NCBI GenBank assembly: GCA_033065855.1
Contig: JAVXUO010000829.1
Coordinates: forward strand, 62,001-126,000
DNA length: 64,000 bases
Reading direction: 5' to 3'
Origin: Escallonia rubra
Lineage: Eukaryota; Streptophyta; Magnoliopsida; Escalloniales; Escalloniaceae
The position numbers and the translations under genes are program-made. Positions 23,146 to 34,278 of the stretch are shown piece by piece (positions within the stretch are counted from its first letter, which is position 1; each line of letters opens with the position of its first letter). Below the pieces are notes generated by a model. It searched no databases. It had not been told where the DNA came from and was given only the letters and a program-made list of their open reading frames with translations.

Positions 23146-23497
23146 CGTCGGTACTCCTAGGGACTATGACCCCTGGGTCACTTCGAGACGGGAGCAGGTC
23201 TTCGGAGGGCATCGCGCCTAGTTCGCCTGGCAGTTGGGCGTCGGGTCTTCCCCACCGCTGCCAGGCCTGTGGGACTCTGCAAGGGCTTGGATTGAAGGCT
23301 AGATCAAGGGTGTTCTCTGGCCACGCCGATGTTGTGGTAGCCAGTCTTTCCAGACAGACAGAGCGACGCTGTGAGGAGCAGGCCGGGTGAATATGCGATC
23401 CGACAGTCAGTGGATCACCGACACTCGTGGACCCTCCGGTGACGTGTCACTCCCGGGGAGCGCCACGTGTCGGTTAATGACATCATCATCTCAATCT

Positions 23498-23507
23498 CTA
23501 TAAATAG
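23498..23507 (+). promoter_or_regulatory. TATA box inside the LTR-like block
   Basis: CTATAAATAG, a strong plant TATA box, lies just after the tandem arrays and before a leader-like sequence. This is the position expected for the U3/R boundary of an LTR. Confidence 0.55.
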
Positions 23508-23825
23508 AGGTCTTGAGAATTCATTCGGGACGGTTGGACATTTTCAGAACATTTTCACTTTCTCACTCTAGAATCCTAGAGAGAGAAACATACAGGACCC
23601 TAACTCTGGACCTAAGCATCGAACTGTGACTGTCGTCGTGGATTCACCCTGCGCCATCGCTCTCGCAGCACTGCCACCCTCAGGCTCTGTCTGGGAAGCC
23701 CTTGGTCTCTGCTCTTGTTCAACCCTTGTTGTGTCCTACATCAATATACTTGGCATCTGCATTCCTTGTGGCACCTCCACGTTGACTGCGAACCTACTTT
23801 CCTTGGCATCACTTGTTTAGCGACC

Positions 23826-25548
23826 CAAGATCAACATTCAGAGGTGCCTTTTGCCGTTAGAGAGTTTTAGTGACGAAAACTGTGATGCGTAGCTTCTTTA
23901 GCACTCTAAGACTTATTTTGTCCGTCAAAATATTTCGAATTTTTCTTCGTACATGCCAATATGGCAAAAATCATGTCCGGTGAAAAAATAACAGTACGAC
24001 TTAACTTCTGCAGTAGCGATTCCTGAGCTTTCTTGAGCGCCGAAGTCTCTTGAAGCATGCCAACATGCGGAGTAGATCATGTTAGACTTGTCTAAATGGT
24101 GACTTCCAATCTCTAAATCAGCGCTCGTAGGTCCCTGCAGCCAAATCGAACAGGAAGTTGACATTCAAATGTTCAGAGCAGAGTATGAACACGAGATTTC
24201 TCAAGGGTAATGGAGCTTTCAGATTAGGACATCTTTTGTAGTTTACTTCCATTTAATTCCAACGAGAAAAGTTGTTTGGTCTTTAACAAAAACCCCAATC
24301 ATGCACCAAATAATTCTGCACGGGTGTGACATTAGTGCTAAGACTGGGTCAACATATTCATTCATATCCCATCATTGGATTGGAACGAGCCAAACAAGCC
24401 TCTGCCGTTCTTGGACTGAAGCTTTTGCCTTTTGCCATCACTGAAACACCGACATATACCGCGTCAGCCGCCGTGTAAGAGACTAAATTATACACGTTCA
24501 GATTACTGTTCTTCCCTTTTTTTAAGGTTGACGACACACAGAGAGAAACGAGGACCACCATTAAAATTGGAAAACTAAAGTGGATAGTAGCGATGAATAT
24601 TGCAGATTAGCACGGATACTCTATTGTATTTACGCTGTAACAGTTTTAGCGACAAAAAAAATCGCTATTACAATGATTTATTACAGTGACTATAATTTTT
24701 AGTCGTCATGAAATATTTGCGACAATTTTGTATTACCGATGGTCATAAAATCCTCGTCCATAGCAAATACGTGCTTTTGTATTCTTGCAATAATCACATT
24801 GCATATACCGCAATAAAAGAGGGGTCCTATTCAAACCCTTTGAATTTTATTTTATTTTTTTTAACCTTTTTTCGGAGTTTGGGCTGTAAGGCTATCATCG
24901 AACCAATTCCTTTTTATTTTTTTCATGCACTCGTAATAAAGGTGTGCATTCTAAATATTTTATTTATTGCGATATTAACTTAAATTTCTTAGCCTTCATT
25001 GGTAATAAAGGTCTGCATTTTACTCTCACTCTACTTTAATTGCAACATTAATTCCACTATTCAATATATCTTTTTGTGGTATAATTTTGCAGTGTATATT
25101 ATTTTTCTTTTCTTTTTTTTTTGTTCCGTAAAAATGGAATCTTCTTACCTCAAATATTCCGCCATCCAAGTATCCTTTTGCATCTCTTTGTAGTTTGCTA
25201 TATTTTTTTGTGCCCTACCCTCTACGAAGTAAACAATCTTCTTGGCCTTGCTTTTACCGGAAAAAAAAGGTGGAAGACAAAAGTTTCTTAAAATAAAAGT
25301 AAGACCGCTCAATTACGTAAACTGCACGTTGCTAGGACCAGAGCACGCGACTGTCCATGGCAATAGACTTACTAATCACAAGATCGGACAAAAGCGTGAA
25401 GTTACAACTCATTCGTCAGTTAAAACAAAACTTATACCGTTGCAACACATATTTTCTGAAAAGGTAAAACTCAGACGGATAGCAACGGTCGGCCATGACC
25501 ATTTGCACGAAGCCACAAATTATGCGTTACACAAACAGTGCTTGCACT
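23826..25548. other. AT-rich spacer with TTTTAGYGAC motifs
   Basis: No gene recognised. The motif TTTTAGTGACGAAAA is at about 23866 and TTTTAGCGACAAAAA at about 24643. About 45 bp after the latter lies TTTTTAGTCGTCATG, an inverted partner. This suggests remnants of small inverted-repeat transposons. Confidence 0.4.
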
Positions 25549-25950
25549 CAGGGGCGAAACCAGAAATTTTTTTCAGGGGGTGCAATTTTTTTTATTAAAA
25601 ATAGTAAATCAGTAATAATCAATTAGCTTAATTATGATTGTGATGACAATAATTTTATAATACAGTGTACCTAAAAAGTTATATACCAAATGCACTGGTC
25701 ATTGTACCACAAGTCCGGCAAAGGCTCTTTGCTTAGATGTGGCGGCGATGTACAAGTCCACGAATAGTTGAAGCAGCAGCAGGTCAAGGCGTCAAGTAGC
25801 CAGCAGGGAGCCTCGTCGCCTCATCGGCCGTCGTCGTGGTAATCGCTACCTGAGCGACTTCAGTCGCGGTCCCTGGCAGGGGCAGATCTGGCCAGAGTAG
25901 CCTCGTCGGAGTCCACCGGCGGTCACTCACGGTCCTCACTGAGTCACAAC

Positions 25951-25992
<42 letters not shown>

Positions 25993-26152
25993 CCGAGCGT
26001 GGGTCTCGCGGAACGGGGTATCAGAAACGGTGTCTTGGGAAACTGGATCTTGGAAAAGGGGTTTGGGTGCGATTCCCGAAAAAAATTATTTTTTCAAAAG
26101 TTCAGGGGGGGGGGGGCTTCAGCCCCCCTTGCCACCATGTAGGTCGCCACTG
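25549..26152. mobile_element. Non-autonomous hAT element with 8-bp target duplication
   Basis: A 604-bp element with ends CAGGGGCGA and, on the other strand, CAGTGGCGA (8 of 9 identical). It is flanked by perfect 8-bp direct repeats CTTGCACT at 25541-25548 and 26153-26160. An 8-bp duplication with CAG.G termini is diagnostic of the hAT superfamily. It carries no transposase. The interior is AT-rich at both edges and GC-rich in the middle, with a (GA)n microsatellite at about 25950-25990 and G/C runs near the right end. Exact target repeats indicate a fairly recent insertion. Confidence 0.93.
25948..25990 (+). repeat. (GA)n microsatellite
   Basis: An uninterrupted run of GA dinucleotides of about 40 bp inside the hAT element. 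Confidence 0.95.
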
Positions 26153-26160
26153 CTTGCACT

Positions 26161-28663
26161 TCAATACGGTCACCTTCGTATGGTTGGAATAGGATCCTTG
26201 CCTTTATCTGTTTTATCATTTTTTTTTTACTTTGCGTGACATAATTCATAAGCTTAGACAATAAAAGGGCATGATGATGGATGTTTGACCCCAGAACAGA
26301 CAAACAATTTGCTCTGACCAGTCAATTTATTTGTAGGACGATGTGGACAAGTTCCATCTTCTCCTTGTTATAATATCTACAAGGATATTCCATAGTCCAC
26401 ACAAGTCATGCACCTCAATTTTTCTTGTTTGGTTAATACATTTATAATTCTGTTGTGATGATTTTATATTCCTTGTGGGTTTTTTGTGATGGAGAAGTCA
26501 TTGAACATGTAAATCTAAACCCAAAAAATTGCCCAAGTGAATTGATTTCGAGTTCATTTTGCGGCTCTTGTACAAAATATTGATGATACGGTATGCACCG
26601 ATCAAATTTATGTAACCTAAATCTTGGAAATGTTTATAGATTTAAAGCCAGTATTTTTTATTATTATTATTTGATGATCAAACCTGATTATATTTGAGTT
26701 AACTTCAATTATTAAGCATGAGATACTAAAATTGATTAAAGTAACAGTCAAAATTATTTATAGTCAGTTTGATTTTTGGATATGTGATGATTAAATTTGA
26801 GTTAAAGTAAATTATTAAGCGTAAGATACAAATACTGATCAAATTAGCTTTCAAACGTTAAAAAAATTAATTAAATCATAATTCAAGCAAATAAGGATTA
26901 TGAATTAATTACCAAAATTGCACGCTATAGTGTTAGCCTACATTTCGGCTAAACAGCAAATAAACTTTGTTGCTTTAACATATCAAGTAGACCTTCTTGC
27001 TATTTTTTAACCGTACCTGATATGTGTCAAAGTGTTTGAATTTGAATCAGTAACACGATGCTTTGCAATTTTAGCACTTGTTGTGTATCTTTCAGTCAAG
27101 CGACGACATAGATCAATAGAATTAATGAGAAAAAAAAAATTGTAAAGAGTGCATCAACACTTCTTCCATTAGGATAAAAGGTGCCAGGTTGGTCAGGGTT
27201 GAAAGATGAAACCATGAATGTTATGAAGCCACTAAAATTGTTTCCGAACAAAAAAGTCAAAATCAAATTAAACGGTTTGATTTTAACAGTTTAAACGGGT
27301 TGATTGGACTTGCAGACAGCTTTAGACTCATTGGGTGTTACTCATTTACTATTATACCTTAATGCTAACAGCTAGTTATTTGGACAACAAATTTAGCACA
27401 AAAGTATCAACAAGAACTAATTTTTCAAGAGAAAGCAATTGAGCGAGCGTATGTGATAGATAGTAACTAGGGTCGAACTAAAGTTTTAATAAACTCAAGC
27501 ATACCGTATTCAAGTTCGATTGAATTCGTTTCGACCAGCTTCAATAAAAAGAACCGAACCGAACCGATATTGAATCGCTTGTTGAAAAGCATCAACTCGA
27601 TTGTTCTGTTCGTAATTGGTTTTAACTGTTGGATCAATTCCACCAATTTCACTGCTCACGCATCAGTACCATCTTCCTGGTTGACAGAATCGCAAAATCT
27701 CCATGCCAGTTTAACTGCAAGACTCCAGAAGAGGACAAGGGCAATATAAGTTTGGTAACAACCCTAACTAAATGGTGAACAGCAAGTAGGTTGCTTGGAT
27801 ATCCTTTTTCGAGTTGAAACGTTACTGTTATCTTCAAGACTTGGAACCACTTCCGTTGCCTACTTCTGCCGGCCATGCCACATTTTCCATTTTGATCAAC
27901 GAAGGCGAAAACCCACTCTTTCACCTCACAACTTGCCTATGCTAAACTAGCAAGTCACCGCCACTGACTTGCCTTTGCTTACCTTTCCAGTTCTTGCCAT
28001 TTTCTGGGGAAAAAAAGAACTCGTCTTGTCCGGCCGGATTCTTCAGTCCACCACGTAAGCTCCCAAAAATCCCTTCTGGGTTTATGTTCACAAGAAAACC
28101 CCCAAGTTGCCCATTTGCCCCTCTGGTCAACTCGCTCCCAGACTCATTTATTGAGCTCCGGCGACACGGAAAGCGACTCAGTGTGTTGCACTGTCGTGGC
28201 CGTTGGAATAGTCTTTTTCTCATTAATAATACCCAGAAGTGGAGGAGAGAGAGAGAGGGAGGGTAAAGAAGAGCATTCATGGTGGTACACATGTAGAGAG
28301 AGAAGAACTTGTGTTTTTTCTATTACTTGCATTTAATGTGGTGGACGCAACAGCTGAAGATTCAAAGCTCGTGATGAAGGTAAAGAGCTGACATAAATAT
28401 ATGTTTACACACACACACACCAATCTCCGGGTTGTGGAGTCTCAAACTTATTGAGTGGTGGTCACAACTTTGCTACATACTTTGCAGACAAAGAGAGAAG
28501 AAGAGAGTGCCACCTAAAGTTGAGAAATCGAGAAACGCTTTCCTTCTTTAATTCTCGCTCTCACTCTCGCATTCACTTGCTTCGCTCTACGGATTGAGTA
28601 ATGAAGTGCAGGCCGATGTTGTAATACTCTGTTCCATCCAATAACACTCTCCAGCTATCTACC
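26161..28663. other. Spacer and upstream region of the LRR kinase gene
   Basis: The first 1.5 kb is AT-rich without recognisable genes. From about 27650 the composition is more balanced. Short open frames at 27649-27924 and 27942-28292 (minus) show no family motif. Close to the kinase gene there is a GA-rich run (about 28240-28262), a (CA)n run (about 28402-28421) and an ATAAATATAT element near 28395 that could serve as a TATA box about 270 bp before the ATG. Confidence 0.4.
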
Positions 28664-31600
28664 ATGGGAGCAGCAGCTCGGCTCAGGGTAGCTCTGCTCA
28701 TTTTACTAATCAACTCGGCGTTGACTGAGCAAGCGCCGCCGAGTCCCGACTCACTAAGTTCCGACTCGGACCGGTCGGCGCTGTTCGTCCTCCGGTCATC
28801 GTTAGGGCTAAGGGCACGAGACTGGCCGAGAAAGTCCGACCCGTGCACGAATTGGGCCGGCATCACCTGCCGAACCGGCCGGGTCGTTGCCATAAACCTC
28901 TCCGGGTTGCGGCGGACCCGGGTCGGGCGGCTCGATCCCCGGTTCGCCGTCGATTCGTTGGCCAATATGACCCAGTTGGCTTCGTTTAACTCGTCCGGGT
29001 TTTCGCTTCCCGGGTCAATTCCCGACTGGTTTGGTGATCGCCTTGTTGCACTCCAGGTGCTCGATCTTAGGTCTACCTCAATTTTGGGTCCAATCCCACC
29101 ATCACTTGGACGTTTGAGTGGACTAAATATGTTATTCCTATCGCATAATTCGCTTACTGGTGTAATTCCGACTGCACTGGGGGAATTGTTGTCACTGTCT
29201 GTTTTAGATCTTTCGCATAATTTGTTGACAGGATGGATTCCAGCTGCCATTTCAGCTTTACGGAATGTTACCAACCTTGATTTGTCTTCAAATTACCTAT
29301 CTGGGCCGATCCTAACTGGGTTTGGTCTGCTTTCTGGTCTTAAGTACTTGAATCTACAAAACAATAGTTTTAGTGGTTCTGTTCCTCTTGAGTTCGGTAA
29401 GATTCCCCAGTTGGTTGAGCTTGATCTTGGGCTAAATTCTTTATCCGGGTCGTTACCGGATGAATTAGGAGGGTTAAGAAACTTGGAGAAAATGTTGATC
29501 GGAGATAATATGTTGGAGGGTCCATTGCCAGGTGGGCTTTTTTCGAATCTGACTAGGATTCGGTATGTAGTTCTGAGTCGGAATCGTTTTGATGGTAGTG
29601 TTCCGAGTATTTTGTGGGCAATGCCGGGGTTGCGCCTTCTTGATCTTTCTGGAAATAACTTCACTGGTGTTTTGCCCGACCTCTCTGCGGTTCTGAATGC
29701 CGCTGGTGCTGTATTCAACGTCTCGAACAATCTGTTGTACGGAAGCCTGAATTCTCTTGGTGGAAGTTTCAATTTCATTGATCTGTCCAGTAACTATTTC
29801 CAAGGTTTAGCTCCCATAAATGCTGGAAACAACATTGCCCTCACCACAAATTGCTTTGCTGGTGTGCCAAATCAGAGGAGTTTGGAGGATTGTAGGATGT
29901 TTTATGCTCAAAGGGGACTAGCTTTCGATGATGATCATGCTCCACAGCCAACTCAACCTCGGAAAAGCAATAAGCGGTTAACATACATAATGGTGGGAGT
30001 TTTTGGTGGACTTGGTTTCATTGTGCTTTTGGTAGTGGTGTTGGTACTGCTGTTAAAAGTTTGTAAAAGAGGTACTGCAAATCAGAGATCAACTGCAAAT
30101 GTGGGTCCTGTCCCAGAAAGCGGCAGCACGCCACCTCCTAAGGCTATTAATCTATCGGGTCTTGGAGATGCATTTATGTACGAGCAGATGCTCCAAGCCA
30201 CAAGTGATTTTAGTGATACAAACCTTATCAAGAATGGCCATTCTGGAGACCTCTTCCTTGGAAAGTTGGATGGTGGGATCTCTGTAGTCATCAAGAGAGT
30301 CGATTTACGTTCCTTCAAGAAAGAATCTTACATGTTGGAGTTGGATTTATTCAGCAAAATTACTCACAAAAGGTTGGTCCCCCTCTTGGGACATTGCTTG
30401 GAGCACGAGAATGAGAAGCTTTTGGTCTACCAATATATGCCAAATGGAGATTTGTCTAATGCCTTGTACAGGTATACTGATCTGGAAGATGATGATCTAC
30501 AGTCTTTAGATTGGATTACAAGATTGAAAATTGCCATTGGAGCTGCGGAAGGTTTATCTTACCTGCATCACGAGTGTAACCCTCCCCTTGTCCATAGGTA
30601 TAAAAAAAATTTCCAGCTATTTCTTGTTCTTGTTTCTAATGTGTGATATTTTCACTAGAATATATTATGATGTCCACTTCATGGCAATTATGCTGTGAGT
30701 CAGAATTACATCAAAAGCATCGGCAACTTTGAGCTATAAATGCAATTTGCTTGAGCAGAAAAAAAGTACTCTACTCTTGAGCAACTAATGGCTCAATTTC
30801 ACATCAATATAAACAAACTTCATTGCAGCCACAACTGTGTTTCACACGAGAGCTGACTACTTTCGTATAGTACCACATGGAGTACTAATCAGCTCCTATG
30901 CTTGTGAGGTACCAAGCGGTCGACCTTAATTTTATGGTGTTGTTCTTCCTTCATAATAGCGTGGAAGGAAGTAAGGCATATGCATTTTCCCATTTGAAAT
31001 GAATAGACTTCATCTTTCAGCCAGTCAAGTTCTAAGTTTGCATTTCACTATGTATAGAGGGGACAATGTCACTGGTCCTATTTTATCACTTTCAAATACC
31101 AGCCTGTGGATGTGCCAATAGCTAAAAGGCATGAATGACGTCTCGCCTTCACTATCTTGTGTTTCCTAAGTTCATTATTGTGATAGATAGAGAATTGTAT
31201 GCTTAAAGAAAATCAAAAAGCTTAGGTGAACAGTGAATGATTGGATTCTAAGTAAAAACATGATACATGAACCGCATGTGGACGGAAAGTGGTGATTCTA
31301 CTAATCTTGCTTGAACAAATATGTAAGATATGCAAGACAACGTGGTACTTGTATTCTCAAAGTGGTAGAGGAACAAAATGTCTACTTGGAAGATGAAAAA
31401 GATATACTCAAGTCAACTTAACTGAATAATTTTTTTGTCCCAAATTAGGTTAAGACTTAAGAGAGGAAATAGTATTTGGAGAAAATTGCTATAGAGTAGC
31501 AGACTAGCTTCAGCGCTCCACTGAAAGCACTTGAAGGGTAATGATGGTGTAGTATCATTTGGACATTACTATAAGAATCCACATATGGTATTCAAAATTT

Positions 31601-33223
31601 CATAGGTGTAGCAGAGGACTGTCCAAACTCCAACATTAAAGTACTAACTGAACAAGAATGCTGGATCTGGGAGTCTTTTTGCTGGATTTATTCTATTGCT
31701 TAAATGCTCTTAAGTACGCTTAACTATATTTTTTCCACATGTGGACTAGCCGAGGATCCATTCTTATTATACTCATTCTTGCTTGCTATGCAGAATTTAT
31801 GTGTAATTTGTAAAAGTAATAATTATGTCTTGTATTTTCGGGATTGAAGAGATATTCAAGCGAGCAGTATCCTTCTTGATGATAAGTATGAAGTACGGCT
31901 TGGGAGCGTGAGTGAGGTTCGTGCTCAAGGAGGGGAACACCACCAGCATGTGATCACGAGGTTTTTGCGGATGCCCTCACTGTAAGTTTTTATCTTTATT
32001 TATTTAGTCAGGCAGATCTGATTACCAAATTCTTGATCGAATTGGCACCACCAGGCTTAGACATTAGATCAAGTTACATTGATACACAACCCTTTATTTT
32101 GTCATACTTTTCCATGTAATTAAAGGAAATACGTGCATCCATGGATTATTCTTAGATGGTGTATCTCTTCACTTCAACGCTTCTGCGTACTTGGCTCTTC
32201 AGCATCACAATGTTTATCATGTAATTGTGAAGGGCATTATGCATTGTATGTCATCCACAAGCAGTCTTGGAGTTACGTTGCCAGTTCCCACAATACGTGG
32301 GCCTCAGTATTTTGGTTTAATGTTGCATATATATGGCTTCATCTTGCTTTAGGTCTCATAAAATATCCATGATTTTCATTGTTCAGAGGTTGCAGAACGT
32401 GAAAATAACTTCCAACTTCCCCGATTTTGCAAATTATTATGCGAGTTCTGACAAAAGCTTTTAGGTTCAAATTGAGTACCTACATCTACTTGCCTTTGGC
32501 TTTGGCTGATAGTAGAACTGTAGAACCACTACCTTTTGTATACTATTTTTGTTCCAAGATGTATAATCTATTATCTTGATTATGTGCAGGACCTCCGAAC
32601 AGCAAGGCCCTTCTGGAACATCATCTGCCACTTGTGCTTACGATGTCTACTGTTTCGGTAAAGTTTTATTCGAGCTTGTGACTGGAAAGCTTGGCATCAG
32701 CAAGTTGGATGATGCCTCTACAAAGGAGTGGATGGAGAAAAACCTACCTTTCATCAGTATATACGATAAGGAACAGGTGACTAAGATTGTTGACCAATCT
32801 TTGATTGTAGATGAGGACTTACTAGAGGAGGTGTGGGCAGTGGCAATAGTGGCCAAATCATGCCTTAATCCCAAGGCTTCCCAACGCCCTTTAATGAGAC
32901 ATATCCTTAGAGCACTGGAAAATCCTTTCAGAGTAGTGAGGGAAGAAAATTTCAGCTCTGGAAGGCTAAGAACAACTTCATCTAGGAGGTCCTGGAGTGC
33001 TGCTATCTTTGGTAGTTGGCACCACAGTTCATCAGAGAGTGCCAATGTCCTGGGCCAGCTTAACAGAGAGGGACTCGGTGGCCTAAAACAATCTGGGAGA
33101 GTAGGCTCTCAGGGAAGTGGTACAAACGAATTGTCATCTTCACGGAAAAGATTATCTAGTGAAATTTTCCCTGAACCACTGGATATGCAAGATCTAGAGA
33201 GGCGGGATGAGGATCATCGATAA
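28664..33223 (+). CDS. LRR receptor-like kinase with degenerate kinase domain (At2g16250-like), three exons
   Basis: An 899-residue type-I membrane protein, exons 28664-30597, 31850-31981 and 32590-33223. Order of parts: signal peptide (hydrophobic ALLILLINSAL, residues about 9-20), LRR N-terminal cap with DPCTNWAGITC, about ten leucine-rich repeats (for example LSVLDLSHNLLTGWIP and LRLLDLSGNNFTGVLP), a juxtamembrane segment, a transmembrane helix (residues about 441-466, GLGFIVLLVVVLVLLLKV) and a cytoplasmic kinase-like domain. The ATP-site lysine survives in VVIKRVDL (about residue 544). The glycine loop is poor. The catalytic loop reads HRDIQASSILL (D646 kept, Lys and Asn lost) and DFG is replaced by LGSV. 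It is therefore probably a pseudokinase that signals through partners. A long serine-rich tail follows. From memory the closest Arabidopsis relative is At2g16250; the ligand is unknown. Confidence 0.92.
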
Positions 33224-34278
33224 GTGTTTATAGAGTTAATAGTGTTAATGCTTGCCATTTGTTTGCCTGCTCTGTATTTCAGAGCTGCCAAATTCTTATT
33301 CCACATAGTATACCAAGGCTTCCCAGCGACGACCCCTTGCAGGAGGCTCTGATAAGGCTGTTATTTTGGCCCTCCCTCAGAAATGGTTGCAAGAAAGATA
33401 TCCTGGGAACAGCAAGATAGGAACATTTGTGCATTTTGGAGCCAGTTTTCTTTGGTTAGGCGAGGTTCGTTGTCAGCTTCTATATTTTTCCTGTAATTGT
33501 GAACTTCTCATAATTCTACCAACATGAATTGTAAATTGCAAAAGCATAGGCTTTCTTCTTCAGTTGCAATCAAACTTCAGATTACTTTTTGCCTGTTTCA
33601 ATCAGCTTAGGGTGGGTTAGAAAGTCCAAAGGAGCCCTATTCAAAAAGCTAAATCGCAAAAGCTCTTCGAATCAGCACCAACTAGAGGCTGAAGGCATGG
33701 GAGCTGGACCGAATAGGTGAAAATGTTATGATTTCGAGTCAAGTTCTAATTTTGCTGCCAATGTTTAGGAACAATATCATTTCTGGTGCACCATAAGCAC
33801 CTTGGCACACTGCTCTGGCCTTCATACTATCAGCAGAACGTACAGAATACATTTCTCACTGAAACTTTGAAGCTATAGTCGGGCAAAAAGCAAATAGAGA
33901 ACTAAACCAGCAGGCATCACCTGTAGATATTGCCAAGCAATGTTTCCCACCTTTATTAGCTCCATTTAGCTTGACTTCTTAACATTCTTTCCTCATTTAC
34001 TAGCTCAATTTCTCTGCGCGCTCCCTCTTGTTTGGCACTACCTTTCAGATATATTTTCCTCCTTATATCTTTGTATTCCATCTCATCACTCAGATCAATC
34101 AAGTGAAAACAATCATGCTATGGAGGAAGAAACACAGGCATTGAAAGGAATAAGTTGTCAAAATATCATATCAACAACAGTTGAATTGGGTGGGCTAAGT
34201 TTTTACATTCTTTCCAAATGGAAACGATTGATGCTGCTCCTCAGAAAGCCCACATTGGCAGTACGAGACTGAATGGTT
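33224..34278. other. Convergent intergenic region
   Basis: 3' flanks of the LRR kinase gene (+) and the 5'-nucleotidase gene (-). No coding motif or repeat recognised. Confidence 0.5.

Larger units (their letters stand above)
21604..23825 (+). mobile_element. LTR-like GC-rich repeat block (probable solo or partial gypsy-type LTR)
   Basis: About 2.2 kb that is far more GC-rich than its surroundings. It is packed with tandem repeats and ends in a Pol II-like promoter region: TATA box CTATAAATAG at 23498-23507, then a short leader-like stretch. Large plant gypsy (Tat/Retand-like) LTRs often have internal tandem arrays followed by a TATA box and an R/U5 segment, which fits here. I found no matching second LTR, gag-pol, PBS or clear target duplication in the window, so the exact ends (TG near 21604, a CA near 23836) are guesses. 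It could be a solo LTR or a truncated element. Confidence 0.5.
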
